Source: Diploptera punctata (Eukaryota > Arthropoda > Insecta > Blattodea > Blaberidae). Taken from it: 64,000 nucleotides of DNA. Position 1 is the stretch's first letter; every line of letters starts with the position of its first letter. Location of the stretch: NCBI GenBank assembly GCA_030220185.1, contig JASPKZ010004950.1, positions 1,370,001-1,434,000 of the forward strand, read 5' to 3'. The notes under the pieces are model-generated. The model saw only the letters and a program-made list of their open reading frames with translations, had not been told where the DNA came from and searched no databases. Both the position numbers and the translations under genes were made by a program. Below are positions 42,227-54,169 of this stretch, in pieces.

Positions 42227-42690
42227 ACCCGGCGTGCGCTGTTACGCCTAAATAAATGAAAAGTAATGTGCTTTTTATGTTTAGTTGAATAAGTAAAAGA
42301 AAAAATAATTATAAATTTATATTTTTTAGATACCCCGTGCTGATTATCCGGCGTTGCCCGGGAATATACTTATCTCGATCTTCTTGGCATAAATGAGCTA
42401 AAAGACAAAATTCGTTATTGTGGGTTATCCGTAAAAGAATACCCGTCATGTGCCGCTATGCTTGCACAGGAATCTACATACTTGTCTCGATCTTCTTGGC
42501 ATCAATGAAAGACAAAAATGGTTATTGTGAATTATCCGTTAGAGATAAACATATGCTGTCGCGGAATTTCTTGTAGAGCTTTTTGAGACATTCAATTCTG
42601 TGTACATTAATTTTGTGTATTTTTTATGATTTAGGCAGCGTAAGCCATTTAAGCGACCAAAGAGCTACATTTTTTCCACGTTTTCCACTA
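42227..42690 (+). mobile_element. Repeat P, copy 2
   Basis: actaggtaatacccggcgtg through gcagcgtaagccatttaagc, uninterrupted where copy 1 carries repeat Q. An internal segment (gatcttcttggcat...) is duplicated at 42376 and 42490. It directly follows a LINE fragment. No coding content seen. Confidence 0.65.
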
Positions 42691-42909
42691 CAAAGGGTGA
42701 TTTTTAAGGGTGTAGAAGTTGAGTATCACAACTCTCTTATAGCCAGTGTTCATCCCGGGAATCTCCTGAACATTTTGTAAAAGGCCACATCACAATCGGA
42801 TCAACGGTATGGGCCGCGCGCATAAAGTACAAACAAACAAATATTCATTTTTGTATATTAGATTTATTGCATTGCATTCGTATTTATGTAACTTTATCTC
42901 TTGTGTCAT

Positions 42910-43228
42910 ATCTTCTTCTTCTTCTTCACTTCACGGGCTAGGCATAAATTGCCTGTTCCGCCTCACAGTTGTTCTATCCATCTTTTCACTGGCCTTCCTA
43001 CATTTCTTGAACCTGTTGGCATGTAGTTGAATGCTGCTCTTTGTAATCTTGTTACGTTCATTCTTTCCACATGTGTAAACCATTTCTCTCTATATTCTCT
43101 GATTTTCTCATTCAATGGATATATGTTTAACTCTGTTCTTATATCTTCATTCCTTATCCGATCCAATATTGTGCAGCCTTTTGTTCTTCTAAGGAAGTTC
43201 ATTTCTGCGTTTTGTATTCTACTTTGCA
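42910..43228 (-). mobile_element. LINE C-terminal tail
   Basis: Frame 43229-42963 reads MQSRIQNAEMNFLRRTKGCT, then LDRIRNEDIRTELNIYPLNE, KWFTHVERMNVTRLQRAAFN, and TGSRNVGRPVKRWIEQL with stop. It is an intact 88-residue RTE-like tail. The 3' end continues to about 42910 (gaagaagaagaagatatgac). Confidence 0.88.
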
Positions 43229-43464
43229 ATTTTTTGGTCGTTTCTTATATCAGATATTATGTGACCGAGGTAATTAAATTCATAATTTTTCCAGCTAATC
43301 CTATTTTAACTCTTCGTAAGTTTTCCCCACACATATCCTTAGATTTTTTAAAGAATTTTTTATAATAGAACTGTTTTGCTATATTCTTTAATTGATATGC
43401 TCCATTTGTAATATATCCTCCAATCACTGTATAAAATAAAATAAATATAATTATGACTTCTGTC

Positions 43465-43860
43465 AGTGAAAAGCTTACAGCTGATATCAACAGCGAGTAA
43501 AACAAGGATGTCCGCTCTCACCACACTTTTTAATGTTTATATTGTCGATGCCATTAAAAATTGGTTAACTATTTAAAATACTATTTTAACTATTATAAAA
43601 ATACATTATCCTTTTTAATGATCTCATTATTATAGGGAAAGCAGAAAATGAAGTCCAAGAAGCAGTTCATAAGCTAAGTCAGGTTGGTCATAAATATGAC
43701 ATCATAATTTCCACAAATAAAAGCAAAGTGTGACATTCCAAGAACTATAACCCAGAAGAACTAAAATTGTATAAAGTAGGGGAAAAAATCATTGACCAAA
43801 TAAATGAATTCAATTATCTGGGATGTAATTTAGTATATACAAAATCTGAAAACTTCCGAT
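43465..43860 (+). mobile_element. LINE reverse transcriptase fragment
   Basis: RVKQGCPLSPHFLMFILSMP (RT motif with QGCPLSP) near 43497. Then, around 43618, DLIIIGKAENEVQEAVHKLS follows in place of the region after FADD. Frame 43767-44048 begins YKVGEKIIDQINEFNYLGCN. Deletions and shifts remove the catalytic DD. A (TTA)n microsatellite at 43866-43931 ends it. Confidence 0.8.
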
Positions 43861-43865
43861 GTTAT

Positions 43866-43873
43866 TCTTGTTG

Positions 43874-43931
<58 letters not shown>
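43866..43931. repeat. (ATT)n microsatellite
   Basis: About 66 bp of TTA/ATT repeats at the end of a LINE RT fragment. Confidence 0.97.
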
Positions 43932-44247
43932 CGTCGTTGGTATTATTATTATTTTTCAGGTAGGATTCAAATTAATAGAGTGGCTTCTTTCGGATTGATT
44001 CCGTGTCTTAGATTTATGTTACGTGAATATATGAAATATTTGATGTGACATAAATATAAGACATGGAATGAACATTTCCGTTTCCCTTCCAAAATAATTC
44101 ATTCTTTGAATTAATCAGGACTATTTTGAAGTCTAAAATTTATCTCTGAATAAATTAAATGGTCCTTTCAAACCAAGCTTTGAATCGCGATGTTAAGGGT
44201 TTGTTAAAAGCTTAATTTATGTATAGGCTATATAAGGGACAGAAGTC

Positions 44248-44249
<2 letters not shown>

Positions 44250-44279
<30 letters not shown>
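44250..44279. repeat. (TA)n microsatellite
   Basis: (TA)14-15 next to a LINE tail. Confidence 0.97.
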
Positions 44280-44281
<2 letters not shown>

Positions 44282-44284
<3 letters not shown>

Positions 44285-44527
44285 CATCTTCTTTTTCACT
44301 TCCTGGTTTAGGCAAGAGTTGCCTGTTCCGTCTTCACTAATAAGATCTAAGACCATATCTTCCGAGGACGTCCGACATCTCTTCTTCCTCTTGGAAAATA
44401 GGAAGATTTTATTTGGTAATCTACTTTCTTCCATTCTTTCTACATGTTCTTTCCACTGTATCTTGTTGTTAAATATCTTGTATACATATAAAATTGATTT
44501 ATGTCCATTATCTCGTAAGAGAATCAT
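44282..44527 (-). mobile_element. LINE C-terminal tail, short
   Basis: The minus strand reads KIQWKEHVERMEESRLPNKI then KRKKRCRTSSEDMVLDLISE. The W..HVERM...RLP motif supports a LINE tail; the GRP..RW motif is degraded. From 44530 to 45370 nothing is recognised. Confidence 0.65.
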
Positions 44528-45407
44528 TGATCCACGTCACAAGTTTCTATTATCAAATTCTTGACCTATTGACCTGTGACCTGTCTTGTCAACTTCATAG
44601 AATGATAGTTGCTAATTTTAAGTTTTAAATGTATCTTACACAAACTCCAAGTTTTAAAAATATAACAAGGATTTAAAACATGGAAGAATGGGTTCCTTAA
44701 AAACACAGCAGTCGGGCCAAAATTCGGGCACTCATATAAACATTAAAATATTTTATATTTTTTGTTAGAGGAAATAAGAATCGATCGCAACGACTTCACT
44801 CAGCCTTTTTATGTTTCATATAATTGTATATTTTAAAGATGCCAATTTTTTGTAACAGCTATATTTATTTAATTATATATATATAGGCCTATATATATAT
44901 ATTTTTTCATTTAACCATAACTGTGATACACACACTTGTATATATATATACGAGCATATATACACGTATTAATCTTTAATGCAATTTGAGATAATTATGC
45001 AATTAAATTTTATTTTGAGACTGTTCAACATTTCAACATTTTCGATCATATCGCGTCATATCGATCTTTGGGTGTATACCAGAATATTGCGTATGTATTC
45101 TTAAACGTTGTGTAAATGAAAATTATACCAACATTTTCAGTCACATATTTGGATTTCTATAGGCAAAGGGAAGTATATATAATTTTCGTTATTATCCTCC
45201 AGGGTAATGATAAAAAATGTCTTGTAACAAACAATATGATAAAATAATACTGAAATGGGTTCAGTAATCTAGTGAATAACAGTTTCAAATCCTTGTCAGT
45301 TTTCTTAAAAATATAATTTATATAACAGAGTAAAAAATGGAATAATTTAATATGGAGAGAGTTGAAAGCGTATATATATAATATATGGTATCATAAGAAA
45401 AATAAAT

Positions 45408-45476
45408 GCCTGGACGGGATTCGAACCCGGATCTCTGAGTCTGTACCTCAGCGTGATATCCATTACACTACCAGGC
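45408..45476 (-). repeat. tRNA-like module T4
   Basis: Minus strand: acceptor GCCTGG/CCAGGC, D-arm-like GTGTAATGGATATCAC, anticodon arm CTGAG-GTACAGA-CTCAG, T arm with GGGTTCGAATCCC. Flanks: tcataagaaaaataaatgc on the left and aaacatttatttttcttata on the right, themselves inverted repeats. The loop GTACAGA is identical to T3's although the stems differ. Reading a functional tRNA would need an anticodon ACA, which is not expected. Confidence 0.65.
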
Positions 45477-45631
45477 GAATCCAATTCAAACATTTATTTT
45501 TCTTATATATGTATTATACTCTCCATTATTACTAGATGTCGCGAGACCAAATAAAGGAAATGTTGGAGAATCAAAACAGATAACGAACTGAACTAATTAA
45601 TAAAAAATCAGAATATAATAAACCATATATG

Positions 45632-45850
45632 ATCGCTCAGAATTGGTTGGCTGGGACATTTAATAAGAATGGATGTTCAGAGATTGGTTAAGAAACTCTA
45701 CAAATTGAAACCTATAGGAGGCAGAGCTGTTGGAAGACCGAAGATAAGATGGGAGAATGGCACAATGAACGATCTAAAGAAAATGAAAGTGTCTAACTTG
45801 AATGTGGCAAGACCTTTGAAGTTGTTCGCCTTAGGATGATGATGATATCG
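45632..45850 (+). mobile_element. LINE C-terminal tail
   Basis: IGWLGHLIRMDVQRLVKKLY then GGRAVGRPKIRWENGTMNDL and KKMKVSNLNVAR, followed by an ATGATGATGAT end. Intact for about 60 codons; no start. Confidence 0.8.
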
Positions 45851-45925
45851 TTGTATTAATAGGTAGATAGATAGGTAGTTAATATTGTTTTTATTTAACG
45901 ACACTCTTTAACATCTCAGGTTAGA

Positions 45926-46165
45926 AGCGGCGCAATTCAAACCTGGGCGTGGAAAGGCAACAAATTTTGCTCAGTGTTCTCTTATTTAAGACTTGAGGTT
46001 CTTTTACATGTTGTAAATCTACGACAATTGACTCACGATTTTATTTCCTTACCGAAGGAATTCATATAAGGATTTTTATGCCCTGAAAAGTTTCCATCGA
46101 TCCCGGCCGGGTATGAACCCGCAAATCCTGGGACCATAGGTGTGTATGATAATCATTAGTGTGTC
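45926..46165 (-). mobile_element. SINE-like repeat, reverse orientation
   Basis: B-box-like ggccgggtatgaacccgcaa and a decayed head near 46160 with a body (ttgctcagtgttctcttatt) resembling SINE-D in plan but not in detail. Copy number one here. Confidence 0.5.
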
Positions 46166-46169
46166 GGGA

Positions 46170-46873
46170 ACATTAGTACTGTTACTATATACCTAACATT
46201 TGTCATAACTTTCTGGGGTTCAAAATTAGTCTGAAATAACAGCTATAGGCCTAATAAATGACGTATGCAGCTCGTGTGTGCGAATATACAATTTTTTTTT
46301 CAAAATTGTAAGAGGAAGTTTTATGATAGTTTAAGAATTCTAACTTCCGCTCACGAGATGTGCGTGTATTAATACAAGTGTAAAATGAAAGAGCGAGGCG
46401 GTGGCGCAGTTTCATTCACGATTCAATTATTTTCGTTTCATTCAGTTGGGAACGCAGTATTCTGAGAGAGGAAATGTGTACACAAAGAACATGTACGCCT
46501 CAGGTGCTTGAGGGTTAGAAGAATTTTTACAATGGAATTCAATTTTCTATTCCTACATAATCAACATTTAATTTATCTAAGTTTTCTTTCAGTGTGGTGT
46601 TTTTCTACATTTTTTATTTTCCATTATTTAAGCATTGTCCAGTAGTTGGCTAGTATTACATAAGTTATATATTTAAAATTACATATTTTTTGTCTATTCT
46701 AAATTTGGAGATCTTCAGTTCCCTCGAAAAAAGGTGTAACCAACAATATCTGGGAATGTGATTTTAAGGTGTTCTAATTATGACAATTACTTTTTTATTT
46801 ACGTAAATTTTCCCAAAAATATTCAGTAGAATTAAATAGTGGCATACTTCTGAATTATGTGAAATTTGTTTTT
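46170..46873. other. A+T-rich intergenic, nothing recognised
   Basis: No gene or repeat copy recognised. Confidence 0.5.
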
Positions 46874-47179
46874 GGGGGCACGCCGTAGCGTAGTGGTTAA
46901 TGTACTGAGCTACAAGCCGGAGGGTCGAGTGTTCAAGTCCCGTTGGGGTCAGGATTTTTAAACTGACCCAAACCCTCTGGTGGCACCATGGCCCTGGGTC
47001 GACTCAGCCTCTAACGGAAATGAGTACCAGACGCTTGTTCTGGGGGTAAAGGCGGCCGTCACGCAGGGCTGACAACCCGGCTGACAAAGTGCCGATTGTC
47101 TAGAAAAAGTGGGAGCCTTAACCTCCTACTACCCCAAGGGCTCACTTTACTTTACTTTACTTTACTTTACTTTACTTTA
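46874..47179 (+). mobile_element. SINE-B, full length
   Basis: gggggcacgccgtagcgtag head, complete body, and a (ACTTT)n tail of seven to eight units at about 47142-47179. Confidence 0.94.
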
Positions 47180-47453
47180 TATATGTATTTTATTATATAG
47201 ACATATACAGGAATGGATAACAGAGGGAGTCAATTCCCGCGTAAATTAAAAAATATATAACAAATGAATTTTTAATTACCACACACACACATATATGCCC
47301 CATATAAATTATAGGTGTGCATACCAACGCATAAATGAGCAGTCATTATTTTATTCAAGAAATCGAGATGTTCATTGTATTTTCATTTTAACTAGCTTTT
47401 TCATTACTTCTGACTCAATAGAATATAATGTTCACATTTTGAAGCATTTTAAT

Positions 47454-47712
47454 GGGGGCACACTGTATTATAGTTGTTTGAGGAAAATTCGCTGCAAGCC
47501 GGAAAGTCGTGGGTTCGAGTATCGGTATGGTCACGATTTTAGCTGGATCGAACCTTCTGGCGGCATCATGGCAGTGGGGTCGATCCAGTCCCTAACGGAA
47601 ATGAATATGATATGAAAACAAAGGTAGCCGTCATTCGGCCCGACAACCCGCTTGATATCTCGTGCCGATTGTCTAGAAAAATGGGAGCCTCAACCTCTCC
47701 TACCCAAGGCAT
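47454..47712 (+). mobile_element. SINE-B, diverged
   Basis: gggggcacactgtattatag, gggttcgagtatcggtatgg, ccttctggcggcatcatggc, ctagaaaaatgggagcctca: about 75 percent similar to SINE-B by eye. It gives an artefactual 106-codon frame. Confidence 0.82.
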
Positions 47713-48683
47713 ATATAACACATTTAATTAATTTATTAAAAAAATATAGGCCTTCAAGAAACAAAACATACTAACCAAAACAAACAGGCTTCCATGGAAT
47801 AAACACTGACAAAATTTAGACTAGGTACAGTTTGGGATGGCTGCTATTTACGTTGCGTAAAAATATTGAACTCCAGTAGATGCAAATGTAACAATAACAT
47901 TAAATTGGATGGTACAAAGCACAGACCAGAACCAGTATGTCATATTTGGAGAAACAATAGGTTAAAATTATTAATCCACAATTAATTCTAGAGAGTATTT
48001 CAAAACTCTCTTTGAAATCACAGTTAGATATAATATTAAACAATGAATATAGTGAAATGCAGTTAGAATTACTGTAACTTTTTATTATTTTTTTCCATGA
48101 AATGCGTCTAGTACACACTTTCTGGACAGGTCTACTTGTCTTTGAACAATCCAATTGTCAATTCTGCTCGCAATGCACAATTAGAAGGGGTTTTTTCTAT
48201 TTTCTGGTAATAAACCATAACACCTATCTGTCATAATTGTTTTGTATGATGAAAAGTACGCTCCACATCACACAATGTTATGGGAACTTGATGTAAGTGA
48301 GAATAATGTTGGTCTTACTTTCAAGATCTTTACTAATTTCACAAAGTGTGGAGTAAGACCTGCATATATCCAGAACTGCTATAAGTTTAGCAGCAGTCTT
48401 TCCTACATTTAAATGCTGTAATACACTCGCAAATTACACTTTTTGGCAAGGTGCTGTTGACTTACATGAAATTAATAAGGACTGCATTTGGTAGCAAGAA
48501 GAATCTGGCTGCAGCCTGATTAGAGAAGGATAGGTGTTACATTATTATTCTAATATTGTTGTTCTACTTATTCATCTAGGCTCATGTTATCGTTCCAGGG
48601 ATCGAGTTTCGGACAAAAGCTTCCATCTAACTTGGTCATTCCAGGCCTCTTCATCCAAATACTTCCTGTTATCAAATCTACTA
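47713..48683. other. Intergenic, nothing recognised
   Basis: Short frames only; no family motif. Confidence 0.5.
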
Positions 48684-50338
48684 GGGCATTCGATAAGTAG
48701 TGAAAACACTGTTGTAAATCAGCGATTCTAGGAGTGACCTTTGTAATCTTGTAGTATGTAGCTGAGTTGTCTTTGTTGTATGAATCTGTAATATTGAAAG
48801 TCTCGAAATCAATCATTATGGGTCACCAGAGACTATTATCTACAATTAACCTGAACACAGTCTCGCATGTGTCACTAAATGGAGTTCAAATTCCTTATAG
48901 AGAGAGACTGTAAAAATTCTAGGAGTATTATTGACAACAGCTTAAATTGGAATACACAAATAAACCATACATGCAAAACAGTCTTCTCAATAATACATTC
49001 ATTAATCGCGTAACTAATTGTATGCCATTCGCTCTTAGGAACATGTTAGTAGAAAGACTTGCAATGCCCCATTATGATTATTGTGACACTCTTTTTACAG
49101 ACTTAAATATTATTTTCACTCAAAGAGTTCAACGTGTCATAATTCTTGCGCACGTTTTATTTGTGGTATTCGCAAATTTTATCATGCTACACCGTCCCTG
49201 GAACAATTATCGTGGCTTCGTCTAAGAGATCGTAGAAACTGTCCATTCCCTATCCCTTCTCTATAAAATACTTCACTTATCATCGACTAATTATTTATCA
49301 CGCCGCTTCATCAGACTATCCGACACACATAATCTTGACACTCGATCCCATCAGCACATTGTCCTTTATATCCCTCCTCATCACACTGCATATATTCATT
49401 ATCTTTTACGGTCTCACTTACCAAAACATGGAATTCCCTTCCGCCCTATGTCAGAGACTGTCAAACTATAACATCCTTCAAAAACAAACTAAAGAATTAT
49501 TTAATAACAAACTAACTTATACACCTCACTGATAGTATTCTTTTAACAATTAATAAATCATAATTATTTATGAAAATAATATTAAGATTAACAATTATTT
49601 TCTTTTGTTTTGTTTTAAATATTGTATAATCGTAAAATTAGTTTTCTATATCTCATTATTTTTCTTTGTTTTTTATATACATTAGACAAGGACAATTTAA
49701 TATATCTTGCTTGTATACATTTTATTATTAGTTTTAGCCTCAATTTTAACTAACATTAACTGGTTGCATTATAGATCGTAATATAATAGATGTTATCTTT
49801 TTGATCAAATGTTTATTTTGTATTTAATATTAGAGTTAATTGAGATTGTTATATTCTGATATAATATATGTTTGTCCGTGAGTGGATGAGAAGGCCACAT
49901 GGCCTTAACTTCACCAGGCTAAATAAATCTAATCTATTCTAAATATCAATATTTTGTGATGTATTCACTGTTTTTCACATTCAGTAAGTAATACTGCCTT
50001 AAAAAAAGATATTCAGTAGAATTTGTTTAGAAGGTAGAATTGGGAAGTACTCGAACATCCTCCAAATTTACCAGACATGAGCTCTTGTGACTTATAACTT
50101 ATTATGAAAGATCCTCTATTATGCATTCGATTTCAATCAAGAGTTAATATCGTGAAAGCTCTAGAAATGAAAGAGATATCCATAAATAGTGCTGCAGACA
50201 GAGTGCGTCGTCTTACAAGGAATTGGCAACATATAGTTGACTTGACAAGAGACTATAAATTAAGTACGTAATGTCAAAAATAACTTGAATAAATATTTTG
50301 TGATGTTATAGCAGTATTGCATTACTTATCGAATGTCC
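48684..50338 (+). mobile_element. Mariner-family element, copy M1, split by a LINE
   Basis: Ends GGGCATTCGATAAGTAGTG (left) and GGACATTCGATAAGTAATG (right, reversed) lie inside TA at 48682-48683 and 50339-50340. The transposase C-terminal part (50033-50276, plus) reads NWEVLEHPPNLPDMSSCDL, where HPP.LPD..SCD is the third-Asp region of mariner transposases. It then reads IVKALEMKEISINSAADRVR. The N-terminal and central parts have been replaced or removed around the LINE at 48895-49945. Inactive. Confidence 0.85.
48895..49945 (+). mobile_element. Jockey/CR1-like LINE 3' part, nested in mariner M1
   Basis: Starts in the RT thumb (VKILGVLLTTA- and NWNTQINHTCKTVFSII-like frames), then LVERLAMPHYDYCDTLFTD and, after shifts, LSNYNILQKQTKELFNNKLT with stop at 49530-49532. 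A 3' UTR of about 400 bp ends gagaaggccacatggcctta...ccaggctaaataaatct. This ending is shared by many Jockey/CR1-like LINEs of arthropods. At least four frameshifts. Confidence 0.85.
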
Positions 50339-50340
50339 TA

Positions 50341-51062
50341 ATAATTCATTATTCAGGATCGGATAATGGGAAATTAACACTTGTCTATCACATTACATTA
50401 TCAAAAATGTCAGAACTACGGTCACTTCAAATATGGTTTCAACAATTTCCTAGAACTTCTATTGAAAAAAAAAAAATTGAAAAATGTGAAGGAATGAAAT
50501 TTTCACTAAAATATGAAATATGATTTTGGTTCTATTTGTCTGTACACATCATAAAATGTAAATATACTTTGTTTCAATGGTCTCTATTAATTAAAAACAT
50601 TCCTCCCTCTATTGATAATCTTGAGAGGATATGTAATTTAAAATTGACATCTACAAGTATATTCTTTATTCTTTCGAAGAATATAAGAAGAAATTCGAAA
50701 CTTTTTCTAGTAATCTGCATGACACGTAATTTCCAGATGTGGTAGTCACGTATTCCACCGCTTAAACTAGTAAATTGACATTACATGCTGCAAACTTTCT
50801 CGCTTCATATTGCATTGTATCGTTTTCTGCAGACATGGCCAGACACGCTGATTTAATTGCTTGTCATATTGTCTGGAAAACTTGTATTGACGAATAAACC
50901 ACTACAGCTATATATAAAAAAAATGTTTTTGAATCTTCAACAAATAATCATATTTTAAAAATATAAACTAATTCAATACTTCATTAGAAATAAAATTCAT
51001 GATTCTAAATTACTTCACGTCATTTAATTTAATGAATTTTAACAAAATGAATTCATCATCAT
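50341..51062. other. A+T-rich intergenic, nothing recognised
   Basis: Two short frames (50317 and 50536) of low-complexity composition; no gene. Confidence 0.5.
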
Positions 51063-51530
51063 ATATAGCGTGACAGCCCATTCTGGGCCCTAGCCTTCCT
51101 CAGAATGTCCTTCCAGACTTCTCTATTTGATGCTAAATTCTTCCAATTTCTAATTTTATTAATTTTAATATTCTGCAAGACATCATCCTCTCATCTTAAT
51201 TTTGGTCTTCCATCTTTCCTGGTTGTAATGGTTGTGCCATATATGTCTTTTTTAACAGTTTTATTATTGTTCATACGTATCAAATGTTCAGCACAGGCCA
51301 ATCTATTCATTTTTATATACTTCACTAAATCGGGTTCCTTATGTAATTCATACAATTCACACAATTCACAATTTTTCCTTCTACAAATAGCACCCTCTTT
51401 CGCAGCCCCAAAATAGCTCTTAATGTCTTTCTTTCAAAGTAGCCAGAGATTTCTCATCTGACTTTAAAAGTCCCAAGTTTCTGAAGCATATGTAATTACT
51501 TGTCTTAACAATATTATTCTATCAATATTA
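51063..51530 (-). mobile_element. LINE C-terminal tail (RTE-like)
   Basis: The minus strand reads LLRQVITYASETWDF near 51510, then FGAAKEGAICRRKNCELCEL, YELHKEPDLVKYIKMNRLAC, AEHLIRMNNNKTVKKDIYGT, and DGRPKLR...DILRKARAQNGL to about 51066. The order Y.L..EPD....K..RL....H..RM is the RTE-like thumb. Two or three lesions only. Confidence 0.85.
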
Positions 51531-51551
51531 TAATCAATATACGATTGTATA

Positions 51552-51866
51552 GTCCACCGCTGTGGTCTCGAGGTAGCGTGCTGCCTTGTCACGCAGCGGG
51601 CCCGTGTTCGATCCCCGGCCGGGGCAGTTTTTCTCGGGGTTTTTCCTCACCTGTAAGACAAATGTCAGGAAAACTTTAAGGCCCAAACGGTCCCCGATAT
51701 AATATGGCCATCATCTTCCTTATCATCATGATCATCATCCTTCACCGGTGTGGAAAGCAATGGGAAGCTACCACACCTACAATTCCCTAGTAAAGTTGCA
51801 AACATAACATCAAAATTCTATGATTGCAGTGAAGGACCTGCCCTCGGGCAGAATTGCTATGGATGG
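51552..51866 (+). mobile_element. SINE-A, full length
   Basis: Complete, with a ~19-bp deletion of the gggtgaggtttttat segment. The 13-bp target duplication atacgattgtata lies at 51539-51551 and 51867-51879. From 51880 to 52203 nothing is recognised. Confidence 0.95.
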
Positions 51867-52275
51867 ATACGATTGTATATAAGCATACAACAGAATATAT
51901 TTATGTGCGTGCCATTATTTTTTCTTGTACCGAAAACGCGCGAAACGGGCTGGAGGCAAGTTCTTGGCAATCTAAATAATAAATAAAATTCCATCTTCCA
52001 AAATTCAACATTCAAGCAATCACTATCAGTAAGACAAGACGGAAACCTCTCATGTATGTAACTTCTCAGTTAAACAATACTGACTTTTCAACTTCCGTCA
52101 CTGATACCTATCTTTGTGATAGAATATCTTGCAAATTACAACCTTGTGCCGCCACATACATCTGACATATTTTAAGTAAGCTTGAATTTACCAATAGCTA
52201 CTAGGGCATTCGATGAGTAATGGCAACTCTATAATAACATCGTAAAATATTTATTTAGGTTACTTTTGACAATCA

Positions 52276-52530
52276 AGGTAAAGTAATCCCACTACAGGTC
52301 TCAGGAGGCCCTTGGGGTAGTAGAGGTTAAGGCTCCCACTTTTTCTGGACAATCGGCACTTAATGTCAGCCGGGTTGTCAGCCCTGCGTGACGGCCGCCT
52401 TTACCCCCAGGACAAGCGTCTGGTGCTCATTTCCGTTAGAGGCTGAGTCGACCCCAGGGTCATAGTGCCGCCAGAAGGTTTGGGTCAGTTTTAAAAATCC
52501 TGACCCCACCGGGACTTGAACCCTCGACAC
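52276..52530 (-). mobile_element. SINE-B, truncated in the head, inside mariner M2
   Basis: Reverse orientation, body complete, tRNA head cut after the B box (gacttgaaccctcgac). No exact target duplication seen. Confidence 0.9.
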
Positions 52531-52822
52531 AAACTTAATTTATAATCTCGTGTCAAGTCAATTATAGGCTACATTACCAAATCTTTGGAAGATGCGCACA
52601 TCATCTGCAGCACCATTTCTGGATATATCTTTCACTGATCGATCTAGAGCTTTCTGGATATCAACTCATGATTAAAATGCTTGAGGTTTTTTGATCTTTG
52701 AAAATACGTTATAGTCACAAGGGCTGTTGTCTGATAAATTTGGTGGATGTTCGTGTACTTCCCAATTCCATCTTCTAAATAAATTGTACAGAACATCTTT
52801 TTAGGGTGGTATTATTTACTAC

Positions 52823-53229
52823 AGTCGGCCGCGGTGGGCTAGTGGTTATGCTCCTTGCCTCTGGTCGCAAGGGTCGCGGGTTCAAACCCAGCCGGGGTCG
52901 ATTGATTTTTTAGGATGGAAAAATCCAAGGAGCAAGTCCTCCGGAGGGACTTTAAGCGGTGGGTCCCGAGTCTGAAGATTTTCAGGCTCGTAAAAAATCC
53001 TTAAGCCTGAATGAAAAGGCCTCCAAGCAAAATTTACCGAATTTTCCCGTCCTAGTACTACCTTGGTTTCCTAGATGTCAGTATGAGGCGGAACGCTGAC
53101 CACGTACCACTCAAAATGACATCTATACGAAAACAAGTGTAACTAAATTAGTATGGTTCAAATTCTTCCCTGTAAGGGGAGAACGCCTAAATCTCTGTAA
53201 AGGGAAAACATAGGCTTACAATACAATAA
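52823..53229 (+). mobile_element. SINE-D, full length, inside mariner M2
   Basis: Head ccgcggtgggctagtggtta...gcgggttcaaacccagccgg. Body as in the 39.8-kb copy. The 12-bp target duplication attatttactac lies at 52811-52822 and 53230-53241. Confidence 0.95.
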
Positions 53230-53599
53230 ATTATTTACTACTGTGTGAGAAACAGTGAATGCATTCTCAAAATATTGCTATTTCGAGACTTTAAATAAGT
53301 TATTACAGATTTATACAGTAAAGACTGATCAACAACATATTACAAGATTACAATGGTCACCACTGGGACCGCTGATTTACAATAGTGTTGCCATTACTTA
53401 CTGAATGATCTAGTATTAATTATTCTTTGTAAAATTGCTGCAGTTTGTCTTGTTATGTTTTCTTTTAGTTATTCTTATACAGTTTATTTTTCAAGTTCCC
53501 CACAAATAGAAGTTGAGAAATTTGTACACTTGAATTTAGCGGTTATGAATATTTTATGAGATTTTCTTCTTCTTTGTTATTTTATTGTCCTTTCCTCTT

Positions 53600-53875
53600 T
53601 AACTTATAGTTCCATGGGGCAAGACCTTGTGGTGTTTAAGTCCACAGAAGGCAATATATTTTAAGTAGACCTTCTCACACTAGTCAGATACACAGTGGCG
53701 TGCTTCCCTGATCCGTGGTTTCCCAGAGGCAGGCATTAAAGGACTTCACAAGACAAAGAAAAAAGACACATCCAAATCCGCGGTGGTGATTTAAATGTTC
53801 TTACCCATCGGGAATCGAGCTTGGGCCTCCGGAGTGGAAGTTAAGGACTCTGCGACTATGTCATGGCAACGGCAT
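53600..53875 (-). mobile_element. SINE-like repeat, reverse orientation
   Basis: Reversed B box at 53807-53830 (ccatcgggaatcgagcttgg), an A-box-like element near 53860, body ggcaagaccttgtggtgttt...gtggtttcccagaggcaggc. No second copy in the window. From 53876 to 54169 nothing is recognised. Confidence 0.55.
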
Positions 53876-54169
53876 TAAAAAATAAATCCTTGTCACGATA
53901 CCTCCTGGAGTCATGGTGGAGTGAAATGATCGTTTTCATGTCTAGCAGAAGACAGTAGCCTATAGGGAATCATGTGATCGTAGTTCCGTGACCTTAGTTT
54001 ATTATCTTAATCGGATTTCTTTATTTATCATCTCAAATGACTATAAAGTTGTCTTCACGATTGGACCCCCCTTTTAGATCCAATTACAACGGACCTGGGG
54101 GCCTGAAATATGTTTTCTAATCAGGCGGAGGGCCGTAGACTCAAAATAAAATAGATTCTTCTAACAAAA

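Larger units (their letters stand above)
52204..53410 (-). mobile_element. Mariner-family element, copy M2, carrying two SINEs
   Basis: Ends GGGCATTCGATGAGTAATGG (left) and the reversed gatcattcagtaagtaatgg (right) lie inside TA. It is in reverse orientation relative to M1. The minus strand at about 52800-52560 reads NWEVHEHPPNLSDNSPCDYN then VFSKIK, the mariner third-Asp block, then IQKALDRSVKDISRNGAADD. The N-terminal half is missing. SINE-B (52276-52530) and SINE-D (52823-53229) lie inside it. Confidence 0.85.
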
